Assembly (NCBI RefSeq): GCF_036002945.1
Contig: NZ_CP108529.1
Coordinates: 6,753,001 to 6,817,000 of the forward strand
Direction of reading: 5' to 3'
From: Streptomyces sp. NBC_01224
GTDB lineage: Bacteria; Actinomycetota; Actinomycetes; Streptomycetales; Streptomycetaceae
Length of the DNA stretch: 64,000 nt
The notes below the pieces were generated by a model. That model worked only from the letters and a program-made list of their open reading frames with translations. It searched no databases and had not been told where the DNA came from. How positions within the stretch are numbered: the first letter of the stretch is position 1; each line of letters opens with the position of its first letter. Below are positions 8,915 to 19,119 of the stretch, piece by piece. Made by a program: the position numbers and the translations under genes.

Positions 8915-10148
8915 GTCCGAATTGTCCACCCGCAGGCTTCGGTTCCGTGTCTGCCAGCAGCCCGGCGAGTTCGATGAGATCGGTCCCCGCGAGTCGGGGC
9001 AACGCACACCCCGCCAGGGTGCGGCAGGCCTCGCGCCAGCCGTCCGGGAGGGTGCCGATGCCGCCGAGCGCGCCGGTCAGAGCGCCGGCCAGCGCGGGCG
9101 CCGAGTCGGCCACCCGTGACAGGCATGCCGCCGCGGGAATGGCCTGGGCGATCTGGCCGCGGGCTGCGGTGGCCAGGGCGAGGGCGACCGGGACGGTCTC
9201 GGCGGCGGCGATCCCGTAGCTGTAGACGTGGTCCACGATCTGATGCTCCAGCACCGGTACGAGGGCGAACGCGCCGGCCGCCTCGCCGACGAAGTCGCGG
9301 GCGATCCGGACGGCGTGGGCGGCGTTGCGGGCGATCTCCGTGCCGTCGGGGAGCTGGGCGAGCGCGGCGTTCACCGCGGTGTCCACGTCCGCACCGCCCA
9401 GGGCCTCGGCGATCGCGGCCGCCATCGCGCGGGCACCGTGCACACCGTCGCCGTCCTGGGTGTAGCGGGCGTCGAACTCGGCGAGGTCGGCGGCTGCGGC
9501 GGGGTTTGCGGGATGGGCGACGGCGAGCACGGCGGCCCGTACGCAGGCCGCGTCGTCGAAGTAGTGCGGATTGTCGTGCCCGGTGGCGGGTGGGCGCAAC
9601 CCGGCGGCGAGATTGCCGAGCCCGGCCCGCACCGAGATCCGGGCGCGCAGGGGGAGCACCGCGGACTCGACCTCGGGGGCACGGGCGGCAGCCGCGGCGA
9701 CCTCGGCCGCCAGAGCGTTCCAGGCGACGTCGATGGCGGCCCGCATCCGGCGTTCGGGGGACAGCCCGTGCAGCGGACCGGCCGCCGAGGTGAGCACGGT
9801 CCCGGCGGCGAACGCTGCCCATTCGGCGTCGTCGGAGGGCCCGAGGCGCAGGGGTTCGGGCGGCTGGTTGAGCGCGATGGGTACGGGCAGCGTGGTCGTG
9901 GCGTTCTGCTCGGCGAAGGTGTCGAGCTCCCGGGTGAGGCGCCGGGTCCACTCGGGCATCCTGGCGGCCCGGTGCCGCGCGGCCGGCCACCCGGCGGCGT
10001 CCCCGGAGGCGAGCCCGAGCAACAGCCCCTCGATCCGGGCCCTGTGCCCGGGGGCGGGACGGGCACGGATACGGGAGGCGGCGGTGCGGGGGGCGTCGTG
10101 CGGGGCGTCCCGGTGGGGGCCCTCCTGAGTGCCGCGCGCGGTGGTCAT
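8859..10148 (-). CDS. ADP-ribosylglycohydrolase family protein, paralogue 3 (degenerate metal site)
   Basis: A 429-residue ARH-fold protein that starts ARIEGLLLGLASGDAAGWPAARH after a 30-residue leader. The N-terminal DDT motif is replaced by PSDDAEWAAF and the usual GxDxDT of the C-terminus reads SRVADSAPALAGALTGALGG, keeping the helix pattern but only part of the ligands. It may bind one metal, act on another substrate or serve as a non-catalytic partner of its paralogues. The ATG overlaps the stop of paralogue 4 by one base (TGATG). Confidence 0.8.
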   Translation of the reverse strand: MTTARGTQEGPHRDAPHDAPRTAASRIRARPAPGHRARIEGLLLGLASGDAAGWPAARHRAARMPEWTRRLTRELDTFAEQNATTTLPVPIALNQPPEPLRLGPSDDAEWAAFAAGTVLTSAAGPLHGLSPERRMRAAIDVAWNALAAEVAAAAARAPEVESAVLPLRARISVRAGLGNLAAGLRPPATGHDNPHYFDDAACVRAAVLAVAHPANPAAAADLAEFDARYTQDGDGVHGARAMAAAIAEALGGADVDTAVNAALAQLPDGTEIARNAAHAVRIARDFVGEAAGAFALVPVLEHQIVDHVYSYGIAAAETVPVALALATAARGQIAQAIPAAACLSRVADSAPALAGALTGALGGIGTLPDGWREACRTLAGCALPRLAGTDLIELAGLLADTEPKPAGGQFGHDIHDAHAVRGEDHGTHT

Positions 10149-11350
10149 CACTCCACCACCGTTCCGCCCGTGGTGGGGGCGGCGGTGGACGGGGCGCCGG
10201 GCGGCGCGTACCCGGTGCCGGTGTCCCGCGCCGGGTCGCCCTCCGGCGCACCGGCGTCGTTCCGCGCGCCCTGGTACACCTCGTCCGCGTCGTCCGGGGT
10301 GAGCAACTCCGCGATGTCCAGGACGTGGTAGCCCCGCATCGACGGCAGGCAGCTGCCCCGGACCGGGCCGATCGCCTCCCCCCAGTGCCGCGGAATCGCG
10401 GACGCCCCGTGCAGGGCGCCGGCCAGGGCCCCCGCCACCGCGGCCGTCGTATCCGCGTCGCGGCCCATGTTGACCGCGGTCAGCACCGCCGTACGGAAGT
10501 CGCCGCGCGCCGCCGCGAACGCGCCGAAGGCCAGGCCGACCGCCTCGGGCGCCAGGTCCGTCCACGGATAGCCGCCGACGACAACCGCGGAGCGCACCGC
10601 GCGTTCCCTGGTGAGCCGGTCGGGGTACGTGCGCTGTGCGGCCGCCACCGCGCGCCGCAGCGAGCGCGCTGTCCAGGAGTCCATGGGAACGACGGACAGC
10701 GCGGCGGCGATCACCGACGCGACCCCCGCACCCACCATCGCAGCGGACACCCCGGCCGCCACCGCCTGGCCGCCGTAGATGCCCTCCCCGTCATGGCTGA
10801 CCCGCCCGTCCACCGCGACCAGCCGCGCCGCCTCGTCCGGCCGGCCCGCCGCGAAGACACCGAACGGCGCCGCCCGCATCGCCAGGCCGTCGCTCCAGGC
10901 ATGCCGGTGCTGGGCGGAGATCGGGGCGGCGAGGCCCCGGCGCAGATTCTCCAGCGTGCCCCGCTCACTGAACCCGGCGCCGCGGAACGGCCCCTCGTCC
11001 AGGTCGGCGATCCACAGATGCCAGGCCCGCTCCACATGGGTGACGGTCAGCGCCGAACCGTGCCGGGCGAGCAGCAGCCCGGAGAAGATCGCGTACTCCG
11101 TGTCGTCCGTACCCGCGGGGTCGTCGCTCACGAAGCCCTCGATCCGGCCCCAGCGACGACGGATCTCGGACGGCCGCAGATTCTCCGCCGGTGCGCCCAG
11201 CGCGTCACCGACCGCGAGACCGAGCAGGGAGCCCCGGGCCCGGTCGCCCAGGTTTTTCCGCGACACCTCGCCCCGGTCCGTGCCGCCCCGTACCGCCGCC
11301 TCCGTACCGCCCGTCCGCGGCTCTGCCGGATTTCCTGCAATCAACTCCAT
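10148..11350 (-). CDS. ADP-ribosylglycohydrolase family protein, paralogue 4 (first gene of the operon)
   Basis: A 400-residue ARH-fold protein with a complete motif set: GLAVGDALGAPAENL, GTDDTEYAIFSG and NMGRDADTTAAVAGALAGALHG. It is the first gene of the minus-strand run. The ATG at 11350 is the most plausible start, although the frame stays open far upstream. The DraG-like motif spacing suggests removal of ADP-ribose from a protein or nucleoside; the target is unknown. No ADP-ribosyltransferase, macrodomain or NUDIX gene is seen nearby. Confidence 0.85.
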   Translation of the reverse strand: MELIAGNPAEPRTGGTEAAVRGGTDRGEVSRKNLGDRARGSLLGLAVGDALGAPAENLRPSEIRRRWGRIEGFVSDDPAGTDDTEYAIFSGLLLARHGSALTVTHVERAWHLWIADLDEGPFRGAGFSERGTLENLRRGLAAPISAQHRHAWSDGLAMRAAPFGVFAAGRPDEAARLVAVDGRVSHDGEGIYGGQAVAAGVSAAMVGAGVASVIAAALSVVPMDSWTARSLRRAVAAAQRTYPDRLTRERAVRSAVVVGGYPWTDLAPEAVGLAFGAFAAARGDFRTAVLTAVNMGRDADTTAAVAGALAGALHGASAIPRHWGEAIGPVRGSCLPSMRGYHVLDIAELLTPDDADEVYQGARNDAGAPEGDPARDTGTGYAPPGAPSTAAPTTGGTVVE

Positions 11351-11473
11351 CGCGTCGACCCTTCGCTCACACCGAGCCAGTTCTCGTACCTGCTCGATCT
11401 GTGCCACGCGGAGCCCCGACAGAGGCCGATAATCGCAACAAAAGGGCCAGTCGGATGACGGCTCAGAGGCAGT

Positions 11474-11525
11474 AAGGCAGGCCGTACTTACCTGGTCACA
11501 GGGGCAGGTAAGTACGGCCTGCCTT
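11474..11525. promoter_or_regulatory. Perfect 21-bp inverted repeat between divergent genes
   Basis: AAGGCAGGCCGTACTTACCTG and its exact complement are separated by ten bases. It lies 124 bases upstream of the ADP-ribosylglycohydrolase operon and 90 bases upstream of the VIT gene. GCCTTTTTCG follows at 11538-11547, so read rightward it resembles a terminator or leader attenuator for the VIT gene; read as DNA it could be an operator. The role is not settled. Confidence 0.6.
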
Positions 11526-11614
11526 GCTGGCGGGGGGCCTTTTTCGTGCGTACTTTCGATGGTGTTGAGCGGGGGCGGAGCGCGTGAAACCCGCTGCCGG
11601 AGAAGGGGAGAGCT

Positions 11615-12349
11615 GTGTCCATCATCGAGACCGACGCCGTACTGCACGAGGCGCACCGCGACAACCACAGTCACCGCGATGTGAACGGCGGCTGGCTGCG
11701 CCCGGCGGTGTTCGGCGCCATGGACGGGCTGGTCTCCAACCTCGCGCTGATGACCGGCGTCGCGGGCGGTGCCGCCTCCCAGCAGACGATTGTGATCACC
11801 GGTCTGGCGGGCCTGGCCGCCGGTGCGTTCTCCATGGCGGCGGGCGAATACACCTCCGTCGCCTCGCAGCGCGAGCTCGTCGAGGCCGAACTCGACGTCG
11901 AGCGGCGCGAGTTGCGCAAGCATCCCAAGGACGAGGAGCGGGAGCTCGCCGAGCTCTACGAGTCCCGTGGCGTCGAGCCCGGGCTCGCCCGCGAGGTCGC
12001 ACGGCAGCTGTCGCGCGACCCGGAGCAGGCCCTGGAGATCCACGCCCGCGAGGAGCTCGGCATCGACCCGGGCGATCTGCCCTCGCCGCTCGTCGCCGCC
12101 GTTTCGTCGTTCGGCGCGTTCGCGCTGGGGGCCCTGCTGCCCGTACTGCCGTTCCTGCTCGGTGCGAGTGCGCTGTGGCCGGCCGTGCTGCTCGCGCTGG
12201 TCGGGCTGTTCGCCTGCGGTGCGGTGGTGGCCAGGGTGACGGCGCGCGGCTGGCTGTACAGCGGGCTGCGTCAGCTGGTGCTGGGCGGGGCCGCGGCGGC
12301 GATCACCTACGGTCTGGGCACGCTGTTCGGTGTGGCCGCCGGAAGCTAG
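11615..12349 (+). CDS. VIT/CCC1-family membrane transporter (iron/manganese)
   Basis: A 244-residue VIT1/CCC1 family protein. The first membrane segment carries the typical PAVFGAMDGLVSNLALMTGVAGG, followed by GLAGLAAGAFSMAAGEYTSVASQRE, a cytoplasmic helical region (about residues 85-145) rich in Glu/Arg with acidic residues that bind metal in the plant and fungal proteins, and three further C-terminal membrane segments. Family members move Fe2+ or Mn2+ out of the cytosol. The GTG start has GGGGAG seven bases upstream. A 21-bp inverted repeat in its leader may control it. Confidence 0.88.
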   Translation: MSIIETDAVLHEAHRDNHSHRDVNGGWLRPAVFGAMDGLVSNLALMTGVAGGAASQQTIVITGLAGLAAGAFSMAAGEYTSVASQRELVEAELDVERRELRKHPKDEERELAELYESRGVEPGLAREVARQLSRDPEQALEIHAREELGIDPGDLPSPLVAAVSSFGAFALGALLPVLPFLLGASALWPAVLLALVGLFACGAVVARVTARGWLYSGLRQLVLGGAAAAITYGLGTLFGVAAGS

Positions 12350-12376
12350 GGCTCCTGGGCAAGAGCGTGACATCGG

Positions 12377-12419
12377 GCCCGTCCGGCTGAAGGCTTTGTC
12401 CTCCAGATGCCGGACGGGC
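12377..12419 (+). terminator. Hairpin after the VIT gene, overlapping dispersed repeat copy 2
   Basis: GCCCGTCCGG pairs with CCGGACGGGC across a 23-base loop, 28 bases after the VIT stop. Its right arm belongs to the dispersed repeat at 12398-12420 (minus strand). Confidence 0.55.
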
Positions 12420-12420
12420 T
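12398..12420 (-). repeat. Dispersed intergenic repeat, copy 2
   Basis: On the minus strand it reads AGCCCGTCCG, a seven-base core and GAGGAC, matching copy 1 at 3397-3418. Confidence 0.5.
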
Positions 12421-12980
12421 TTGGGCCGATCGGCGGATGGGGGCGGCGTCGCGGGGCTGGGCACGCGCTCTCCCAAGGACTTAAGGGCCAGGGGCCCCTC
12501 CGGCGTTGTCGTCAGTCGACAACGCTCCGCGTTGCCTCCCTCCTCCGCCTTTCAGGTGTACGCACCCAGCCCCGCTCCTTCTCCCGCCCCCATTTGCCGG
12601 TCGGTCCTATTTCCGTAACGCGTCCGCCATTCGTGTGACGTACGTCTTGGCGTCCACCCCTGGGCGGACGGCTTCACCCGGCGTAAAATGAGTCCCTATA
12701 CAAGGCTGTGCATAGTTAGCCGTTACCTGGCGGTTTCGTTTCCTTTACCGCCGGGCATGAGCCGTAGACACCGCAGGCAACGACGCCTGCTCTCTGCGGT
12801 CTCCCCGGGCGCCGATTCTCCGACTGCGACCCACCCTCACCGCCTCACTCGGTGTCCGCATGTTGGAACGAGCTATCCGCTTCTTGAGAAGCGCCCCATC
12901 ATGTAATCTGCACCAAATTTCGCAGAGGGCCAACGTCGTCCCTCGGCACTGCATATGCCACGACGACGACGGGAGAGCCG
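12421..12980 (+). other. Long leader/promoter region of gltBD
   Basis: About 560 bases without a supported gene. It contains an 8-bp stem at 12504-12524 (CGTTGTCG/CGACAACG), an AT-richer stretch near 12686-12745 with a GlnR-like box, and a long probable leader. A short open frame at 12757-12906 (Arg-rich start) has no clear ribosome site or family and is not called. Confidence 0.5.
12722..12748 (-). promoter_or_regulatory. Candidate GlnR box upstream of gltB
   Basis: Read on the minus strand: GTAAA, six bases, GAAAC, six bases, GTAAC. This fits the Streptomyces GlnR pattern of alternating gTnAc and GaAAc half-sites with six-base spacers; a fourth half-site is poor. It lies about 230 bases before gltB, in keeping with nitrogen control of glutamate synthase, but binding is inferred only. 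Confidence 0.45.
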
Positions 12981-15900
12981 ATGCGTACCGACGCCTGGTC
13001 GCCCATGGACGGTCGCCCCGCCCAGCAGGGGATGTACGACCCCCGTAACGAGCACGACGCCTGCGGCGTCGGGTTCGTGGCCACTCTGACCGGTGTGGCC
13101 AGCCATGAGCTGGTCGAGCAGGCGCTGACCGTACTGCGCAACCTCGAACACCGCGGTGCCACCGGATCCGAGCCCGACTCCGGCGACGGCGCCGGAATCC
13201 TCCTCCAGGTCCCGGACGCCTTCCTCCGCGACGAGGTCGCCTTCGACCTCCCCGAGGCCGGTGCCTACGCCGTCGGAATCGCCTTCCTGCCCGCGGACGA
13301 CTCCACCGAGGCCGTCCAGAAGCTCGAGAAGATCGCCGCCGAGGAGGGCCTGAAGGTCCTCGGCTGGCGTGAGGTCCCGGTCAGCCCCGACCTCCTCGGC
13401 AGCGGCGCCCGCGCCACCATGCCCGAGTTCCGCCAGCTCTTCGTCGCGGACGGCGAGAGCACCGGCATCGCGCTCGACCGCAAGGCCTTCGTACTGCGCA
13501 AGCGCGCCGAGCGGGAGGCCGGGGTGTACTTCCCCTCGCTCTCCGCCCGCACGATCGTCTACAAGGGCATGCTCACCACCGGGCAGCTGGAGCCGTTCTT
13601 CCCGGACCTCTCCGACCGCCGCTTCGCCACCGCCGTCGCACTGGTGCACTCGCGCTTCTCCACGAACACCTTCCCGAGCTGGCCGCTCGCCCACCCGTAC
13701 CGCTTCGTCGCGCACAACGGCGAGATCAACACGGTCAAGGGCAACCGCAACTGGATGAAGGCCCGCGAGTCCCAGCTCGCGTCGAGCCTCTTCGGTACGG
13801 AGCAGCTGGACCGGATCTTCCCCGTCTGCACCCCGGACGCCTCCGACTCCGCCTCCTTCGACGAGGTCCTGGAACTGCTCCACCTCGGCGGCCGCTCGCT
13901 GCCGCACTCGGTGCTGATGATGGTCCCCGAGGCGTGGGAGAGCCCCGAGTCGATGAACGCCATGGATACAGCCCGGCGCGCCTTCTACCAGTACCACTCC
14001 ACGATGATGGAGCCCTGGGACGGCCCGGCCTGCGTCACCTTCACCGACGGCACCCAGGTCGGCGCGGTCCTGGACCGCAACGGTCTGCGCCCCGGCCGCT
14101 ACTGGGTCACCGACGACGGCCTCGTCGTGCTCTCCTCCGAGGTCGGTGTCCTGGACATCGACCCCGCGAAGGTCGTCCGCAAGGGCCGCCTCCAGCCCGG
14201 CAGGATGTTCCTCGTCGACACGGCCGAGGGCCGCATCATCGAGGACGACGAGATCAAGGCCGCCCTCGCCGCCGAGCAGCCGTACCAGGACTGGCTGGAG
14301 GCCGGCGAGATCGAGCTGGAGGACCTCCCCGAGCGGGAGCACATCGTGCACACGCACGCCTCCGTCACCCGCCGCCAGCAGACCTTCGGCTACACCGAGG
14401 AAGAGCTCCGCGTCATCCTCGCGCCGATGGCCCGCACCGCCGGCGAGCCGCTCGGCTCCATGGGTACGGACTCGCCGATCGCCGCCCTCTCCGAGCGTCC
14501 GCGGCTGCTCTTCGACTACTTCACCCAGCTGTTCGCGCAGGTTACCAACCCGCCGCTGGACGCCATCCGCGAGGAGCTCGTCACCTCGCTGCGCTCCACG
14601 CTCGGCCCGCAGGGCAACCTGCTGGAGCCGACCGCCGCGTCGTGCCGCAGCGTCACGCTGCCGTTCCCGGTGATCGACAACGACGAGCTGGCCAAGCTGA
14701 TACACATCAATGCCGACGGCGACATGCCGGGCATGAAGGCCGCCACGCTCTCCGGTCTCTACCGGGTCGGCGGTGGCGGCGATGCCCTCGCGGCGCGGAT
14801 CGAGCAGATCTGCACCGAGGTCGACGCCGCCATAGAGGACGGCGCCCGCCTGGTCGTCCTGTCCGACCGGCACTCCGACGCCGAGCACGCGCCGATCCCG
14901 TCGCTGCTGCTCACCTCGGCCGTCCACCACCACCTCATCCGCACCAAGCAGCGCACCCAGGTGGGTCTGCTGGTCGAGGCCGGAGACGTCCGCGAGGTCC
15001 ACCACGTCGCGCTGCTGATCGGTTACGGCGCCGCCGCGGTCAACCCGTACCTGGCGATGGAGTCCGTCGAGGACCTGGTCCGCGCCGGTACGTTCATCGA
15101 GGGCATCGAGCCCGAGAAGGCCATCCGGAACCTGATCTACGCGCTCGGCAAGGGCGTCCTGAAGGTCATGTCCAAGATGGGCATCTCAACCGTCGCCTCC
15201 TACCGCGGCGCCCAGGTCTTCGAGGCCGTCGGCCTCGACGAGGCCTTCGTGTCGAAGTACTTCAACGGCACCGCGACCAAGATCGGCGGCGCCGGACTCG
15301 ACGTCGTCGCCAAGGAAGTCGCCGCCCGGCACGCCAAGGGCTACCCCGCCTCCGGCATCTCCGCCTCGCACCGCGCGCTGGAGATCGGCGGCGAGTACCA
15401 GTGGCGCCGCGAGGGCGAGCCGCACCTGTTCGACCCGGAGACGGTCTTCCGCCTCCAGCACGCCACGCGCAACAAGCGCTACGACATCTTCAAGAAGTAC
15501 ACGGACCGGGTGAACGAGCAGTCCGAGCGGCTGATGACGCTGCGTGGTCTGTTCGGCTTCAAGAGCGACCGAGAGGCGATCCCGGTCGACGAGGTCGAGT
15601 CCGTCTCCGACATCGTCAAGCGCTTCTCCACCGGCGCCATGTCGTACGGCTCGATCTCCCGCGAGGCGCACGAGACCCTCGCCATCGCCATGAACCAGCT
15701 GGGCGGCAAGTCCAACACAGGTGAAGGCGGCGAGGACGCCGACCGGCTCTACGACCCGGCACGCCGCTCGTCCATCAAGCAGGTCGCCTCCGGCCGCTTC
15801 GGTGTGACCAGCGAGTACCTGGTCAACGCGGACGACATCCAGATCAAGATGGCGCAGGGCGCCAAGCCCGGAGAGGGCGGCCAGCTGCCCGGCCACAAGG

Positions 15901-17549
15901 TCTACCCGTGGGTCGCCAAGACCCGGCACTCCACCCCGGGCGTCGGTCTGATCTCGCCGCCGCCGCACCACGACATCTACTCCATCGAGGACCTGGCTCA
16001 GCTGATCCACGACCTCAAGAACGCCAACCCGGCGGCCCGCATCCACGTGAAGCTGGTCTCCGAGGTCGGTGTCGGCACGGTCGCCGCGGGTGTCTCCAAG
16101 GCGCACGCCGATGTCGTCCTGATCTCCGGCCACGACGGCGGAACGGGCGCCTCCCCGCTCACCTCGCTGAAGCACGCGGGCGGCCCCTGGGAGCTCGGCC
16201 TCGCCGAGACCCAGCAGACCCTGCTGCTCAACGGCCTGCGCGACCGCATCGTCGTGCAGACCGACGGCCAGCTGAAGACCGGCCGCGACGTCGTCATCGC
16301 CGCGCTGCTGGGCGCCGAGGAGTTCGGTTTCGCGACCGCGCCGCTCGTCGTCTCCGGCTGCGTCATGATGCGCGTCTGTCACCTGGACACCTGCCCGGTC
16401 GGCATCGCCACCCAGAACCCGGTCCTGCGGAGTCGGTTCGCCGGCAAGGCCGAGTACGTCGTCAACTTCTTCGAGTTCATCGCCCAGGAAGTCCGCGAGA
16501 TCCTCGCCGAGCTGGGCTTCCGTACGATCGAAGAGGCCGTCGGCCACGCCGAGCTGCTCGACACCGACCGTGCGATCACGCACTGGAAGGCGCAGGGCCT
16601 CGACCTGGAGCCCCTGTTCTACGTCCCGGAGCTGCCCGAGGGTGCGGTCCGCCACCAGCAGATCGAGCAGGACCACGGTCTCGCCAAGGCCCTCGACAAC
16701 GAGCTGATCAAGCTCGCCGCCGACGCCCTGAACGCGGAGAGCGCCGAGGACGCCCAGCCGGTCCGGGCCCAGATCGCGATCCGGAACATCAACCGGACCG
16801 TCGGCACCATGCTCGGCCACGAGGTGACGAAGAAGTTCGGCGGTGCGGGCCTGCCCGAGGACACCATCGACGTCACCTTCACCGGCTCCGCCGGCCAGTC
16901 GTTCGGCGCGTTCCTGCCGAGCGGTGTGACGCTGCGCCTGGAAGGCGACGCCAACGACTACGTCGGCAAGGGCCTCTCCGGCGGCCGCGTCATCGTCCGC
17001 CCGGACCGTGGCGCAGACCACCTCGCCGAGTACTCCACCATCGCGGGCAACACCATCGCCTACGGCGCCACCGGCGGCGAGCTGTTCCTCCGCGGCCGGA
17101 CCGGCGAGCGGTTCTGCGTACGCAACTCCGGCGCGACGGTCGTCTCGGAAGGCGTGGGCGACCACGGCTGCGAGTACATGACCGGCGGTCACGCCGTCGT
17201 ACTCGGCGAGACCGGACGCAACTTCGCCGCGGGTATGTCGGGCGGTGTCGCGTACGTCATCGACCTGGACCGCGACAACGTCAACGTCGGCAACCTCGAC
17301 GCGATCGAGGCACTCTCCGACACCGACAAGCAGTGGCTGCACGATGTGGTGCGCCGCCACCAGGAGGAGACCGGTTCCACGGTCGCCGAGAAGCTGCTTG
17401 CCGAGTGGGACACCGCGGTGGCCCGCTTCAGCAAGATCATCCCGTCCACCTACAAGGCAGTGCTCGCCGCCAAGGACGCCGCTGAGCTCGCCGGTCTCTC
17501 CGAACAGGAGACCACCGAGAAGATGATGGAGGCGGCGACCAATGGCTGA
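12981..17549 (+). CDS. gltB: Glutamate synthase (NADPH) large subunit
   Basis: GltB, 1522 residues, makes two glutamates from glutamine and 2-oxoglutarate with electrons from GltD. After a short propeptide, Cys28 in HDACGVGF would be the N-terminal nucleophile of the class II glutaminase domain; the matching [15 protein letters not shown] is present. The FMN/synthase domain follows in the middle third, with the 3Fe-4S ligands in [15 protein letters not shown] (about residues 1127-1141), and the C-terminal right-handed beta-helix domain carries the expected repeated glycine pattern ([18 protein letters not shown]). ATG start with GGGAGAG upstream. The stop overlaps gltD by eight bases. Confidence 0.97.
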   Translation: MRTDAWSPMDGRPAQQGMYDPRNEHDACGVGFVATLTGVASHELVEQALTVLRNLEHRGATGSEPDSGDGAGILLQVPDAFLRDEVAFDLPEAGAYAVGIAFLPADDSTEAVQKLEKIAAEEGLKVLGWREVPVSPDLLGSGARATMPEFRQLFVADGESTGIALDRKAFVLRKRAEREAGVYFPSLSARTIVYKGMLTTGQLEPFFPDLSDRRFATAVALVHSRFSTNTFPSWPLAHPYRFVAHNGEINTVKGNRNWMKARESQLASSLFGTEQLDRIFPVCTPDASDSASFDEVLELLHLGGRSLPHSVLMMVPEAWESPESMNAMDTARRAFYQYHSTMMEPWDGPACVTFTDGTQVGAVLDRNGLRPGRYWVTDDGLVVLSSEVGVLDIDPAKVVRKGRLQPGRMFLVDTAEGRIIEDDEIKAALAAEQPYQDWLEAGEIELEDLPEREHIVHTHASVTRRQQTFGYTEEELRVILAPMARTAGEPLGSMGTDSPIAALSERPRLLFDYFTQLFAQVTNPPLDAIREELVTSLRSTLGPQGNLLEPTAASCRSVTLPFPVIDNDELAKLIHINADGDMPGMKAATLSGLYRVGGGGDALAARIEQICTEVDAAIEDGARLVVLSDRHSDAEHAPIPSLLLTSAVHHHLIRTKQRTQVGLLVEAGDVREVHHVALLIGYGAAAVNPYLAMESVEDLVRAGTFIEGIEPEKAIRNLIYALGKGVLKVMSKMGISTVASYRGAQVFEAVGLDEAFVSKYFNGTATKIGGAGLDVVAKEVAARHAKGYPASGISASHRALEIGGEYQWRREGEPHLFDPETVFRLQHATRNKRYDIFKKYTDRVNEQSERLMTLRGLFGFKSDREAIPVDEVESVSDIVKRFSTGAMSYGSISREAHETLAIAMNQLGGKSNTGEGGEDADRLYDPARRSSIKQVASGRFGVTSEYLVNADDIQIKMAQGAKPGEGGQLPGHKVYPWVAKTRHSTPGVGLISPPPHHDIYSIEDLAQLIHDLKNANPAARIHVKLVSEVGVGTVAAGVSKAHADVVLISGHDGGTGASPLTSLKHAGGPWELGLAETQQTLLLNGLRDRIVVQTDGQLKTGRDVVIAALLGAEEFGFATAPLVVSGCVMMRVCHLDTCPVGIATQNPVLRSRFAGKAEYVVNFFEFIAQEVREILAELGFRTIEEAVGHAELLDTDRAITHWKAQGLDLEPLFYVPELPEGAVRHQQIEQDHGLAKALDNELIKLAADALNAESAEDAQPVRAQIAIRNINRTVGTMLGHEVTKKFGGAGLPEDTIDVTFTGSAGQSFGAFLPSGVTLRLEGDANDYVGKGLSGGRVIVRPDRGADHLAEYSTIAGNTIAYGATGGELFLRGRTGERFCVRNSGATVVSEGVGDHGCEYMTGGHAVVLGETGRNFAAGMSGGVAYVIDLDRDNVNVGNLDAIEALSDTDKQWLHDVVRRHQEETGSTVAEKLLAEWDTAVARFSKIIPSTYKAVLAAKDAAELAGLSEQETTEKMMEAATNG

Positions 17550-19002
17550 CCCCAAGGGCTTCCTGACCACCGGGCGTGAGGTCGCCGAGACCCGCCCCGT
17601 CGGCGAGCGCGTCAAGGACTGGAACGAGGTCTACGTTCCGGGCTCGCTGCTCCCGATCATCAGCAAGCAGGCCGGCCGCTGCATGGACTGCGGCATTCCG
17701 TTCTGCCACAACGGCTGCCCGCTCGGAAACCTCATCCCCGAGTGGAACGACTACGCCTACCGCGAGGACTGGACTGCGGCGTCCGAGCGCCTGCACGCCA
17801 CGAACAACTTCCCGGAGTTCACCGGGCGGCTCTGCCCGGCCCCGTGCGAGTCGGCGTGTGTGCTCGGCATCAACCAGCCGGCCGTCACCATCAAGAACGT
17901 CGAAGTCTCCATCATCGACAAGGCGTGGGACAGCGGCGACGTAACCCCGCAGCCGCCCGAGCGGCTCTCCGGCAAGACCGTCGCCGTCATCGGCTCGGGC
18001 CCGGCGGGTCTCGCCGCGGCTCAGCAGCTGACCCGGGCCGGCCACACGGTCGCCGTCTTCGAGCGCGCGGACCGCATCGGAGGTCTTCTCCGGTACGGCA
18101 TCCCCGAGTTCAAGATGGAGAAGTCGCACATCAACCGCCGCATCGAGCAGATGCGCGCGGAAGGCACCAAGTTCCGTACGGAGGTGGAGATCGGCAAGGA
18201 CATCGAAGCCGCCAAGCTCCGCCGCCGGTACGACGCGGTCGTCATCGCCGCCGGTGCCACCGTCTCCCGCGATCTGTCCGTCCCGGGCCGTGAGCTGAAC
18301 GGCGTGCACTTCGCCATGGAGTACCTGCCGCTCGCCAACAAGGTGCAGGAGGGCGACCTGACGGTCTCCCCGATCACCGCCGAGGGCAAGCACGTCGTCG
18401 TCATCGGCGGAGGCGACACCGGCGCCGACTGCGTCGGCACCGCCCACCGCCAGGGCGCGCTCTCCGTCACCCAGCTGGAGATCATGCCGCGGCCGGGCGA
18501 GGACCGGAACGTCAACCAGCCCTGGCCGACCTTCCCGATGCTCTACAAGGTCACCTCCGCGCACGAGGAGGGCGGCGAGAGGGTCTACTCCGTCTCCACC
18601 ACCCACTTCGAGGGCGACGAGGACGGCAACGTCCAGGCCCTGCATCTGGTCGAGGTGGAGTTCAAGGACGGCAAGCTGGAGCAGAAGCCCGGCACCGAGC
18701 GGCGGATCCCGGCGCAGCTGGTCACGCTCGCCATGGGTTTCACCGGCACCGACCAGTCCAACGGCCTCGTCCAGCAGTTCGGTGTGACGCTCGACGAGCG
18801 TGGCAATGTCGCGCGCGACGCGGACTACGCCACCAACGTCGACGGAGTCTTCGTCGCCGGTGACGCGGGCCGCGGCCAGTCCCTCATCGTGTGGGCCATC
18901 GCCGAGGGCCGCTCCGCGGCACGCGGTGTGGACCGCTTCCTGACCGGAGCCAGCGCACTGCCGGCCCCGATCCGCCCGACGGACCGTGCTCTGATGGTCT
19001 GA
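17542..19002 (+). CDS. gltD: Glutamate synthase small subunit
   Basis: GltD, 486 residues, passes NADPH electrons through FAD and 4Fe-4S clusters to GltB. The N-terminal cysteines are at 47, 50, 55 and 59 ([13 protein letters not shown]) with a second group in [10 protein letters not shown] near residue 95. The FAD dinucleotide fold is [15 protein letters not shown] (about 151) and the NADPH fold [13 protein letters not shown] (about 290). C-terminal [18 protein letters not shown] closes the FAD site. Its ATG lies inside the end of gltB, so the subunits are translated together. A hairpin follows. Confidence 0.97.
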   Translation: MADPKGFLTTGREVAETRPVGERVKDWNEVYVPGSLLPIISKQAGRCMDCGIPFCHNGCPLGNLIPEWNDYAYREDWTAASERLHATNNFPEFTGRLCPAPCESACVLGINQPAVTIKNVEVSIIDKAWDSGDVTPQPPERLSGKTVAVIGSGPAGLAAAQQLTRAGHTVAVFERADRIGGLLRYGIPEFKMEKSHINRRIEQMRAEGTKFRTEVEIGKDIEAAKLRRRYDAVVIAAGATVSRDLSVPGRELNGVHFAMEYLPLANKVQEGDLTVSPITAEGKHVVVIGGGDTGADCVGTAHRQGALSVTQLEIMPRPGEDRNVNQPWPTFPMLYKVTSAHEEGGERVYSVSTTHFEGDEDGNVQALHLVEVEFKDGKLEQKPGTERRIPAQLVTLAMGFTGTDQSNGLVQQFGVTLDERGNVARDADYATNVDGVFVAGDAGRGQSLIVWAIAEGRSAARGVDRFLTGASALPAPIRPTDRALMV

Positions 19003-19049
19003 TCACGGCACACATAGACGTCCCGTACAAAGGCGTACGGAACTGAACG

Positions 19050-19092
19050 CGGCGCCTGCCCGTCCCCGACCGGACGATCTCGGCAGGCGCCG
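19050..19092. terminator. Hairpin between convergent gltD and rhomboid gene
   Basis: An 11-bp stem (CGGCGCCTGCC with GGCAGGCGCCG) and a 21-base loop between the two convergent genes; likely works in both directions. Confidence 0.65.
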
Positions 19093-19119
19093 TGGCGCGT
19101 TCCGGGGACGGGCGCAGGC

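Noticed and set aside
12757-12906. Short Arg-rich open frame in the gltB leader, possible leader peptide
   Set aside because: No ribosome site, no run of Glu/Gln codons and no attenuator structure linked to it.
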